A stretch of 25,814 nt of DNA, from NCBI GenBank assembly GCA_964649195.1, contig CAZYPK010000066.1, positions 1 through 25,814 on the forward strand. Direction: 5' to 3'. Under the pieces are notes generated by a model. That model worked only from the letters and a program-made list of their open reading frames with translations, was not told the origin of the DNA and did no database searches. The translations under genes were made by a program, and so were the position numbers. Shown in pieces: positions 16,904 to 23,024 of this stretch (positions within the stretch are counted from its first letter, which is position 1; each line of letters starts with the position of its first letter). The stretch is from JTS-RE9 sp964649195. GTDB lineage: Bacteria > Planctomycetota > Phycisphaerae > Phycisphaerales > Phycisphaeraceae.

Positions 16904-16990
16904 GGGATTCCTGAATAACCTCACGCCCAAGCCGCTTGCGGCTTCGCGATCCCCTGGTTCACGGTGTATCGGAGGTTATTCAGAAGTCCC
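16904..16990. repeat. R2 composite palindrome, copy B
   Basis: GGGATTCCTGAATAACC (16904-16920) faces GGTTATTCAG-AAGTCCC (16974-16990). The inner AAGCCGCTTGCGGCTTCGC and GGTTCACGGT-TATCGG parts match copy A closely in the same order. It begins 6 bp after the gamma-glutamyltransferase stop. The unannotated DNA from here to the tRNA (16991-17214) shows no convincing gene. Confidence 0.85.
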
Positions 16991-17214
16991 CGCAGGGCAG
17001 GAGTATCATCACCGCCCGAAATTGCACATCACCAACGAACACTTCCGGCGTGCGATTGACTCGCCGACCGCATCGAAAAAGGCGATGCAGAATCCGATGC
17101 AGAAGGTGCATGAAGTCGTCGGAAATGAGGCGAACCCGCGAAACAAGCATCAGCGGAAAACGCCTGTTTTTCAGGCCGTTTCCGATGATTGCCCATCTCT
17201 TCTCGAAGCGGGAA

Positions 17215-17287
17215 TGCCCCCTGAAGGACTCGAACCTTCAACCTAGTGATTAAGAGTCACTTGCTCTACCAATTGAGCTAAGGAGGC
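17215..17287 (-). tRNA. tRNA-Lys (anticodon CUU)
   Basis: Reading the minus strand, all cloverleaf parts are present: acceptor GCCTCCT/AGGGGGC with one T-G pair, D-stem GCTC/GAGC, anticodon stem AGTGA/TCACT with loop CTCTTAA, and T-arm GAAGG-TTCGAGT-CCTTC. The anticodon is CTT, reading AAG. The discriminator base is A73, usual for Lys. CCA is not encoded (TTC follows), so it is added after transcription. 73 nt without CCA. Confidence 0.95.
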
Positions 17288-17332
17288 GGGTATGAAGCGG
17301 TCGCTTTTGCTGCCGCGTTTTGCAGAAGGAGT

Positions 17333-17360
17333 ATCGTAGGTAAAACGGTCGCACTGTCAA
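17333..17360 (-). promoter_or_regulatory. promoter of tRNA-Lys
   Basis: On the minus strand a perfect -35 TTGACA (17355-17360) is followed after 16 bp by TACGAT (17333-17338) as -10. Initiation would be about 39 nt upstream of the tRNA 5' end. Confidence 0.65.
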
Positions 17361-17590
17361 GCGTGGCGGATGTCGTGTGGATGTCGTTGCAGGGTAAAGG
17401 GGCAGGGCCAACGCATCAAAAATCATGGCAATTCTCGATCGGAAAAACAAGGGCTTTCAGGGAACCACAAGAATTTCAGTGAAATCCGGCGCACGGAAAG
17501 TGCGAACATCTGCTTTTCCCGTGATTTTAGATGCGTTTGCCCTGGGTAAAGGGGTGCGTGCACCCTTGCCCTGTCATTCGCCGTTTCGAA

Positions 17591-17620
17591 TTGGCTATTC
17601 CCCGTGGTCTTTGCTATCAT
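17591..17620 (+). promoter_or_regulatory. candidate promoter of the S1 gene
   Basis: TTGGCT (17591-17596) and TATCAT (17615-17620) with an 18-bp spacer fit a housekeeping sigma promoter (four and five matches of six). The start would be near 17627, giving a leader of about 170 nt. The 507-bp gap 17288-17794 otherwise holds the tRNA promoter and the leader hairpin; open frames in it look non-coding. Confidence 0.5.
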
Positions 17621-17740
17621 CTTTCTCCCGCTCTGCGGCTCCGCTTTTCTCGCGGACAGCGCGGGATCAACCCAGGTGACGGACAACACTTTCGCGGCCG
17701 CATCATGTGGCTGCCGTGTCGTCGTCGCGACTCGTGTCAG

Positions 17741-17759
17741 CGGCTCCATGTTGGAGCCG
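17741..17759 (+). promoter_or_regulatory. leader hairpin upstream of the S1 gene
   Basis: CGGCTCCA and TGGAGCCG form a perfect 8-bp stem with loop TGT, 35 nt before the S1 start and 17 nt before its AAAGGA ribosome site. In other bacteria S1 represses its own translation through leader structure, so this hairpin is a candidate for such control. That is inference; it has no T-run and is not a terminator. Confidence 0.4.
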
Positions 17760-17794
17760 CCGAGTAAACCCGTTTCGAAAGGAAACTTTTTCTC

Positions 17795-19600
17795 ATGGTA
17801 GATCGCAACCTCATCGCTGATTTGGAGATTGATGACGACGCGGCGGATCTGATGATCGCCGATGCGTTCGGCGGCAACGTCGAAAGCATGGAGTCGATTC
17901 TTTCCGCCCAACTGGGCGATTACACCGCTGGGGCCATTCTCAAGGGCAAGATCATCGGCAAGGCCGGTGACGACTTCCTCGTTGAAGTGGGCCTCAAGAG
18001 CGAAGGCATTCTCGACCGTCACGAATTCGACAGCCCGGAAGATGTCGAGATCGGCGACACCGTCGAGGTGCTGCTCGAATCGATCGAGGACGAAGCCGGC
18101 GGCGTCGTCACGATTTCCAAGCGCAAGGCCGACCGCATCCGCGGCTGGGAGCGCATCGTCAGCCAGAACAAGGAAAACGATGTCGTCGAAGGCAAGGTCA
18201 TGCGGAAGATCAAGGGCGGCCTGCTGGTCGATATCGGCGTGCCGGTCTTCCTCCCCGCTTCACAGGTCGATGTTCGTCGTCCGGCGGACATCGGTGAATA
18301 CATCGGCCGCGTGATCAAGGCTCAGATTCTCAAGATCGACGAGCCGCGTCGCAACATCGTCATCAGCCGTCGCAAGCTGATCGAAGAGGAACGCACCGAG
18401 AAGCGCAAGAAGCTGCTCACCAGCCTCAAGGAAGGCGACGTCGTCAAGGGCACCGTCAAGAACATCGCCGACTTCGGCGCGTTTGTCGATCTGGGCGGCA
18501 TCGACGGCCTCTTGCACATCACCGACATGTCGTGGGGCCGCATCAATCATCCATCCGAGATGGTGCGCATCGACGATCAGATCGAGGTGAAGGTGCTCAA
18601 GATCGATCACGAAAAGGAAAAGATCGCCCTGGGTCTCAAGCAGAAAGAGACCAGCCCGTGGGAGAACATCGAGACCAAGTACCCGGCCAACACCCGCATT
18701 CACGGCGCGGTCACGAACATCGTCAGCTACGGTGCGTTCGTCAAGCTCGAAGAGGGCGTCGAAGGCCTCGTGCACATTTCCGAGATGAGCTGGACCAAGC
18801 GCATCAATCACCCCAGCGAAATGCTTTCGATGGGTCAGGAAATCGATGTCGTCGTGCTCGACATCAACAAGGACAAGCAGGAAATCAGCCTGGGCATCAA
18901 GCAGACGGAAGTTAATCCGTGGGAGCTGGTCGCCCAGAAGTATCCGCCTGGAACGGTCATCAAGGGCAAGGTCCGCAACCTTGCGAGCTACGGCGCGTTC
19001 GTCGAGATCGAGCCGGGCATCGATGGCCTGCTGCATGTGAGCGACCTGTCATGGACCAAGAAGCTGTCACACCCCAACGAGTTGCTCAAGAAGGGCGACG
19101 AAGTGGAATGCGTGGTCATGGAAGTCGATCAGGAGAAACAGCGCGTAAGCCTCTCCGTGAAGCACATGACCAAGGACCCGTGGACCGAAGCCATCCCCAG
19201 CGCCTACCAGCCTGGCATGATCGTCCGCGGCAAGGTCACCAAGATCACCAACTTCGGCGTGTTCGTCGAGTTGGAGGACGATCTCGAAGGCCTGCTCCAC
19301 ATCAGCGAGCTGGCTGATCACAAGGTCGAGAACCCCGAAGACATCGTCAAGGTCGGCGATGATGTGGAAGTCAAAATCCTCCGCGTCGATATCGACGATC
19401 GCAAGATCGGCCTGTCGCTCAAGCGCGCGCAATGGGGCAGCGACGCGGGCAAGAGCGAAGAAGGCGCCGGCGGCGCATCAGCCTCTTCGACGCCTCGCAA
19501 GCAGCCCGCCTCCGGCCCGGCTTCGGGCGGCATGGGCGATCACGGCGCCATGGGCACCGACAAGATCACCTTCGGCCCCGGCGGCGCAAGCCAGGGTTGA
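17795..19600 (+). CDS. rpsA: 30S ribosomal protein S1
   Basis: This 601-residue protein has six S1 (OB-fold) RNA-binding domains at about 45-112, 128-195, 213-283, 300-370, 387-457 and 474-545. The last four carry the typical 'GAFV.L..G.EGLLHISE(L/M)SW' pattern, while domains 1 and 2 are divergent, as in S1 proteins where they anchor the protein to the ribosome. S1 unwinds and delivers mRNA to the 30S subunit. A Gly/Ser/Ala-rich C-terminal tail (about 546-601) follows domain 6. AAAGGA lies about 10 nt before the start. Monogenic, with its own promoter, leader hairpin and strong terminator. Confidence 0.96.
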   Translation: MVDRNLIADLEIDDDAADLMIADAFGGNVESMESILSAQLGDYTAGAILKGKIIGKAGDDFLVEVGLKSEGILDRHEFDSPEDVEIGDTVEVLLESIEDEAGGVVTISKRKADRIRGWERIVSQNKENDVVEGKVMRKIKGGLLVDIGVPVFLPASQVDVRRPADIGEYIGRVIKAQILKIDEPRRNIVISRRKLIEEERTEKRKKLLTSLKEGDVVKGTVKNIADFGAFVDLGGIDGLLHITDMSWGRINHPSEMVRIDDQIEVKVLKIDHEKEKIALGLKQKETSPWENIETKYPANTRIHGAVTNIVSYGAFVKLEEGVEGLVHISEMSWTKRINHPSEMLSMGQEIDVVVLDINKDKQEISLGIKQTEVNPWELVAQKYPPGTVIKGKVRNLASYGAFVEIEPGIDGLLHVSDLSWTKKLSHPNELLKKGDEVECVVMEVDQEKQRVSLSVKHMTKDPWTEAIPSAYQPGMIVRGKVTKITNFGVFVELEDDLEGLLHISELADHKVENPEDIVKVGDDVEVKILRVDIDDRKIGLSLKRAQWGSDAGKSEEGAGGASASSTPRKQPASGPASGGMGDHGAMGTDKITFGPGGASQG

Positions 19601-19633
19601 TCGCAGCCCGCCGGTTTCAAAATCCAAATACGA

Positions 19634-19664
19634 AAAAAAGCCCGCGTCCGATGCGGGCTTTTTT
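19634..19664 (+). terminator. rho-independent terminator after the S1 gene
   Basis: GCCCGC (19640-19645) and GCGGGC (19653-19658) form the core stem around a 7-nt loop. It is extended by six A-T pairs and ends in six T residues (19659-19664). The A-run on the other side would let it work in both directions. Confidence 0.93.
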
Positions 19665-19671
19665 CATTCGC

Positions 19672-19938
19672 AACCCGAGTTCGGGATAAGAGCGAGCCGC
19701 GACGTAACACGTCGCGGACGTGTCCCCCCGGAACAGCCTGCAAGGCGTGTCGATCGCGCGATGGCTGAACGGCATCCGTCGCGCGGCGGATGAGCAGGCG
19801 CCCGTTTGTCGCGTGGCTGCGAATGCGACGCCTGGCGCTTTCGAGTTCCACCGCCCAAGGTGTGCATGACCACCCTTGAGGCTGCTCACCTCCGCGACGT
19901 GTTACGTCGCGGCTCGCTCTTATCCCGAACTCAGGTTC
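19672..19938. repeat. R3 composite palindrome, copy B (MITE-like)
   Basis: The outer 48 bp of each side (19672-19719 and 19891-19938) are nearly perfect inverted repeats. Each is built of a tag (ACCTGAGTTCGGGATAAG type), then a nested hairpin with stem CCGCGACGT/ACGTCGCGG. Inside lie AACAGCCTGCAAGG on the left and CCTTGAGGCTG on the right. The interior of about 170 bp has no gene. It occupies the gap between the S1 terminator and the asparaginase start. Confidence 0.9.
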
Positions 19939-19956
19939 GCAAGTTTTTCAACATGG

Positions 19957-19962
19957 CATAAT
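19957..19962 (+). promoter_or_regulatory. candidate -10 element of the asparaginase gene (leaderless layout)
   Basis: CATAAT (five of six -10 matches) ends 7 nt before the ATG at 19970. There is no Shine-Dalgarno sequence. The -35 position would fall at the end of R3 copy B (19934-19941), with no good consensus match. Confidence 0.4.
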
Positions 19963-19969
19963 GTGCCGC

Positions 19970-20950
19970 ATGTTGCATCCATTGATTCTTTCAACGTGGT
20001 CGTTCGGCAGGAAGGCAAACGCAGCCGGCTGGCCGGTGTTGGCGACCGGAGGCGGTGCGCTCGATGCGGTGGAGGCGGCCTGCCGCGCGGTCGAGCGTGA
20101 TCCGTCGGTTGATTCGGTCGGCTTCGGCGGGTTGCCTGATCGCAGCGGTCGCGTGAGTCTCGATGGCTGTGTGATGCTTTCGCCTTCGCGGTGCGGATCA
20201 GTTTGTTTCATCAGGCGGTTCATGCATCCGGTTTCGATCGCCAGAAGGGTGATGGAGAAATCGCCGCATGTCATGCTGGCCGGTGAAGGGGCCGAGGCGT
20301 TTGCGCTGGAGCAGGGATTCGAGGTTGAGGAACTGCTGTCGCCGCAGGCGGGCAAGGCTTATGAGATGAAGATGGAGGAACTTCGTGCGAACCCGTCGCT
20401 GGAATACCGCCGGGTGATCGGAGCGGCCAATCGTGAGGAGGCGAATCAGGAGAGGGGGCAGGGGACGGAGAACAAGGAACGGGGAACAGGGGACAGTGGC
20501 AACGGCGGTTTCGCGGAGCCGCCGCACGATACGGTGGGGGTGCTGGCGATGGATGCGAAAGGTGTGATCGCCGGCGCCTGTTCAACGAGCGGCCTGCCGA
20601 TGAAGCTGCCGGGCCGCGTGGGTGATTCGCCGATCATCGGACACGGGCTTTATGTGCATCCCGAACACGGCGCGGCAGTCGCCACCGGCAACGGTGAACT
20701 GGTGATGGGGACGTGCGGCTCGTTTCTCGCAGTCGAACTCATGCGCCAAGGCGCGAGTCCCGTTGATGCGCTGCATGAGTGCATGAACCGTTACATCGAG
20801 AGCTTCGAGCTTCACGAGCAACACCAGATCGGCATGATCGCCCTGCATCCCGACGGTTTATGGGCTCACGCCTCGCTTCGCGCGGGCTACCGCACCGCAG
20901 TGAGGCGGGCAGGCGTCGATGAACTGATCGAGTCGGCAGGAGTGTTGTGA
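19970..20950 (+). CDS. N4-(beta-N-acetylglucosaminyl)-L-asparaginase (glycosylasparaginase-like)
   Basis: This 326-residue protein is an N-terminal nucleophile hydrolase of the glycosylasparaginase/type III asparaginase family, which self-cleaves before a Thr and hydrolyses Asn-linked amides. Family blocks: ILSTWSFG, ALDAVEAACRAVE, VGFGGLPD, then HDTVGVLA with predicted nucleophile Thr188, RVGDSPIIGHG, and ATGNGE in the second subunit. The linker before HDT is expanded by a 56-bp heptamer array (20447-20502) that adds about 19 Gln/Glu/Gly/Thr-rich residues without breaking the frame. I chose ATG 19970; an ATG at 19961 overlaps the -10-like hexamer. No signal peptide, so a cytoplasmic role is likely. 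The gene is bracketed by inverted R3 tags. Confidence 0.9.
   Translation: MLHPLILSTWSFGRKANAAGWPVLATGGGALDAVEAACRAVERDPSVDSVGFGGLPDRSGRVSLDGCVMLSPSRCGSVCFIRRFMHPVSIARRVMEKSPHVMLAGEGAEAFALEQGFEVEELLSPQAGKAYEMKMEELRANPSLEYRRVIGAANREEANQERGQGTENKERGTGDSGNGGFAEPPHDTVGVLAMDAKGVIAGACSTSGLPMKLPGRVGDSPIIGHGLYVHPEHGAAVATGNGELVMGTCGSFLAVELMRQGASPVDALHECMNRYIESFELHEQHQIGMIALHPDGLWAHASLRAGYRTAVRRAGVDELIESAGVL
20447..20502. repeat. heptamer array inside the asparaginase gene (GGGGACA type)
   Basis: Eight 7-mers in a row: CAGGAGA, GGGGGCA, GGGGACG, GAGAACA, AGGAACG, GGGAACA, GGGGACA, GTGGCAA. The frame is preserved, because the array encodes a polar QERGQGTENKERGTGDSGN-type segment. It falls in the linker just before the autoprocessing site. 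Confidence 0.85.
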
Positions 20951-21120
20951 ACCTGAGTTCAGGATAAGCCCCGCCCGGAAGGGCGCGGGGCAAGGGGCGA
21001 CCGATCAACAGCCTGTTCACGAACAAAAACTCGATTTCCAATCAGGTTCGCTTTCTTCAGACCGTCGACAAAATGTTCATCGGGCGATTCTTGGCCCGCG
21101 CCCTTCCGGGCGCGGGGCTG
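20950..21120. repeat. R3 composite palindrome, copy C (variant hairpin)
   Basis: The tag ACCTGAGTTCAGGATAAG (20951-20968) starts next to the asparaginase stop and is followed by a hairpin with arms CCCCGC/GCGGGG (20969-20990), then ATCAACAGCCTGTTC. At the right end is an inverted copy of the hairpin (stem CCCGCGCCC/GGGCGCGGG, 21095-21116). Compared with copies A and B, the terminal hairpin sequence is different while tag and AACAGCCTG are kept. Confidence 0.8.
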
Positions 21121-21126
21121 TGTGCA

Positions 21127-21432
21127 TCATGCCGCGTGCGATGCGACAGCTTGCGCGATGTTCTTGAGCGGACGATGCGCCGCGGCCTTGTCCGCCGTTG
21201 ACAGCAGCGGGTAATCGATCCAGTTGACGAGGTGGAGCATTTCGCCCGGTTCGCCGACGACGCGGTACCGGCCGGGACCGTGGTAGCGATCGACGGCCCG
21301 CTGGGCGTTGATGCGACGCGCTTCGTATTCTTCGGGATCGATGGGGATGCCCACGCGGTTGGGGCGGCTCTTGCCCTTGCGCTTGGGGATTTCGTTGGTT
21401 GCGGCCTTGCGTGATTTCGTGTTGAGAATCAT
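21127..21432 (-). CDS. small basic hypothetical protein
   Basis: This 101-residue protein has a Lys/Arg-rich N-terminal third (MILNTKSRKAATNEIPKRKG), then IPIDPEEYEARRINAQRAVDRYHGPGRYRVVGEPGEMLHLVNWIDYP and an alanine-rich C-terminus. I do not recognise a family. ATG 21432 is well supported by GAAAGGTC 6-7 nt upstream; the frame stays open to 21756, but the extension crosses a terminator and is unlikely. It is convergent with the asparaginase gene, with R3 copy C between them. A nucleic-acid-binding role would be a guess from the basic charge alone. Confidence 0.72.
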   Translation of the reverse strand: MILNTKSRKAATNEIPKRKGKSRPNRVGIPIDPEEYEARRINAQRAVDRYHGPGRYRVVGEPGEMLHLVNWIDYPLLSTADKAAAHRPLKNIAQAVASHAA

Positions 21433-21519
21433 GGTTGACCTTTCGTAACGATTCTTTCTCCGGATTCGGTTTTGAATCCGTGGTTCGGTTCGGAGATGCC
21501 GCGCATCTCGTGTTGTCTT

Positions 21520-21551
21520 AAAAAGCCACCCGGCTCGCCGTTCGGGTGGCT
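21520..21551 (-). terminator. rho-independent terminator after the 23-codon ORF
   Basis: Reading the minus strand, AGCCACCCG pairs with CGGGTGGCT (21543-21551 with 21524-21532) around a 10-nt loop, followed by TTTTT (21520-21524). It ends a transcript coming from the right, 15 bp after the stop of a very small ORF. Confidence 0.85.
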
Positions 21552-21565
21552 CGAGGTTTGGAGCA

Positions 21566-21637
21566 TCACCCGTCAAGGCGACGCATCCGCCCGTTTGTAA
21601 AAGCCCGGGGGCGCTTCGTTTCACAGTCGCAGTGCAT
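21566..21637 (-). CDS. candidate 23-residue micro-protein
   Basis: A minus-strand ORF of 23 codons (start MHCDCETKRPRAFTNG, 21637-21622) is preceded by a strong GGAAAGGAG 8 nt before the ATG and followed after 15 bp by a rho-independent terminator. These flanks are better than those of many real genes in this window. The peptide is basic and has a CxC pair near the N-terminus. It could instead be a leader peptide, or its transcript a small RNA. No homology is claimed. Confidence 0.45.
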   Translation of the reverse strand: MHCDCETKRPRAFTNGRMRRLDG

Positions 21638-21956
21638 GGCTGAAACTCCTTTCCAAACAGCCTGTCCCAGACCGGCCACAAAGACCACACGCGAAACACC
21701 CGAGGGCTTGCTTTCTCATTCAACTCCATGAAGTCCGACGGGATGCTTAAACGCAAAGGTGATGCCAGATCAAATCGTGAGAGGTGGTTTGCTGCTCAAT
21801 CCCTGTTCGCTGGCTGGAAACGGCTGTTTCACGCTGGAAAACAACCTGATCGCCGGACTTCCGGGTTGACGAGTTGCAAATCGGATGGTCGTGCATTAAG
21901 CAGCTTGATGAGCCGTCGCGCGATTGGTAGGCAACCCGCCACGGATGGCGACATCA
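21638..21956. other. intergenic stretch without a recognisable gene
   Basis: This 319-bp stretch carries the presumed promoter and leader of the 23-codon ORF on the minus strand. Open frames on the plus strand (for example 21728-22075) have no ribosome site, run into repeat D and resemble nothing I know. I see no strong promoter consensus. Confidence 0.5.
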
Positions 21957-22062
21957 GAGCCGCGACTCAACGAGTCGCGGACGTGAACAGCCTGAAGGAG
22001 CGTCCGTCGCGCAGAAGTCAGAGGTCAGAAGTCGGAGGTCAGAGCGAAGCCGCAAGCGGCGG
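21957..22062. repeat. R3 half-element D with heptamers
   Basis: In order: hairpin with stem CCGCGACTC/GAGTCGCGG (21960-21980), GAACAGCCTGAAGGAGCGTC, CGTCGCGC, then heptamers (AGTCAGAGG, AGTCGGAGG type), then GCGAAGCCGCAAGCGGC. It has no right-hand partner of its own. The same parts in the same order, reverse-complemented, are at 23096-23209. Its end overlaps the 3' end of the hydrolase gene and provides its stop codon. Confidence 0.85.
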
Positions 22063-23007
22063 TGGGCACACCTGATGCAGAAAGGCAAGCACCTGTTCAT
22101 CCACGCCCGGCCACTGCTTCATGCAGATGTTGAAGTGTGTGGCGTCGGGCACTTCGATGAGCTGCGCCAGGCCCGGCGGCGCGGCTTCAAGCAGCACCCG
22201 CGCGTGATCGCCGGCGGGCAGGTTGATGTCCTGCTGACCGACGATCAGCAGCATCGGCACGGTGATCTTCGTGATCGCATCGATGGCGTTGGCGCGGGCG
22301 ATATCGAAGCCGTGGTTGCGGCAGGACTGCATGAAGCCGCGCACGCCCCAGTCGGCGCTGAGAAAGGGGAAGTATCGCCGCGCGTAGGAGCGGATGGCAT
22401 GAAGGAAACTGGTGAAGGGGGCATAGGAGACGACGCCGATGACGCGCACATCTTCCGAAGCATGCCGCAGCACGCTCGCTCCGCCCATGCTCACGCCCAT
22501 GGTGATCACGCGATCGGCAGCCCAGCCGCGACGACTCGCTTCATCGATGACGGCACGAAGATCATCCGGCTCGCGCACCCCCAGCGTGCAGCCGCCCTGC
22601 GATCGCCCGTGCCCTCGCTGATCGAAGATGACAACCGGATGACCGGCGGCGATGAACACGCGCACCAGCCGCAGGTGAAATTCCTTCGTCTCCGTCCAGC
22701 CATGCGAAAAGAAAATCGGTGCCGACAATGAACTCACGTCATTCATCGGTTTTCCGACCTCTGACTCCTGACCGCTGACCGCTGACCTCTGGTCTCTCAT
22801 TCTCGCCGGGAAATACCAGCCGTCGAGTTTTACGCCATCCTCGGCGGTGATCTCGAACACGTGGCTTTCCAGATCGCTCGCGGCCAGTCGGTGATCCTCC
22901 TGCATCCAGCGCGAAGGCGCGATGCGGGGCATCTTCATGGTGCCCCACGCCATCAGCCGGGCGAGCCAGTCCATCGGGCGAGGTTTGAGAAGATCATCAT
23001 GGTCCAT
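22039..23007 (-). CDS. alpha/beta hydrolase with heptamer-encoded insertion
   Basis: This 322-residue protein is an alpha/beta hydrolase of the serine aminopeptidase S33/peroxidase-free 'dienelactone-like' type. Visible: oxyanion-strand FFSHGWTETK, FDQRGHGRS, nucleophile elbow GVSMGG with Ser173, acid Asp260 in GQQDINLPAG and His291 in DATHFN, so the triad is intact. The substrate is unknown. Residues 70-86 (MRDQRSAVSGQESEVGK) come from a heptamer array between DGWYFPA and SAPIFFSHG, a loop before the core strand. The last codons and stop are supplied by repeat D. ATG 23007 follows a TACGAT hexamer by 6 nt and no ribosome site is seen. A short hydrophobic N-terminal stretch may associate with the membrane. 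Confidence 0.87.
   Translation of the reverse strand: MDHDDLLKPRPMDWLARLMAWGTMKMPRIAPSRWMQEDHRLAASDLESHVFEITAEDGVKLDGWYFPARMRDQRSAVSGQESEVGKPMNDVSSLSAPIFFSHGWTETKEFHLRLVRVFIAAGHPVVIFDQRGHGRSQGGCTLGVREPDDLRAVIDEASRRGWAADRVITMGVSMGGASVLRHASEDVRVIGVVSYAPFTSFLHAIRSYARRYFPFLSADWGVRGFMQSCRNHGFDIARANAIDAITKITVPMLLIVGQQDINLPAGDHARVLLEAAPPGLAQLIEVPDATHFNICMKQWPGVDEQVLAFLHQVCPPPLAASL
22752..22800. repeat. heptamer array inside the alpha/beta hydrolase gene
   Basis: Seven 7-mers: TTCCGAC, CTCTGAC, TCCTGAC, CGCTGAC, CGCTGAC, CTCTGGT, CTCTCAT. The reading frame of the hydrolase stays open. The same TCTGACC-type units occur outside the gene on both sides (22015-22044 and 23044-23143). Confidence 0.85.
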
Positions 23008-23013
23008 GCGTTT

Positions 23014-23019
23014 ATCGTA
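23014..23019 (-). promoter_or_regulatory. candidate -10 element of the hydrolase gene (leaderless layout)
   Basis: On the minus strand TACGAT ends 6 nt before the ATG at 23007, matching the layout seen at cpaF and the asparaginase. No Shine-Dalgarno and no clear -35 are visible. Confidence 0.4.
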
Positions 23020-23024
23020 GCCTG

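Noticed and set aside
17022..17246. Plus-strand ORF of 74 codons ending in a PEGLEPST-like sequence
   Set aside because: Its C-terminal part is the antisense of tRNA-Lys, a known source of spurious ORFs, and it has no ribosome site.
17425..17767. Short plus-strand ORFs in the gap before the S1 gene
   Set aside because: They overlap the presumed promoter and leader of S1, have no ribosome site and show no coding pattern.
21127..21637. Toxin-antitoxin pair from the two small minus-strand ORFs
   Set aside because: They are separated by a terminator, have separate ribosome sites and show no recognisable toxin or antitoxin motif.
21127..21756. 209-codon version of the small basic protein
   Set aside because: It would cross a rho-independent terminator; ATG 21432 has a good ribosome site.
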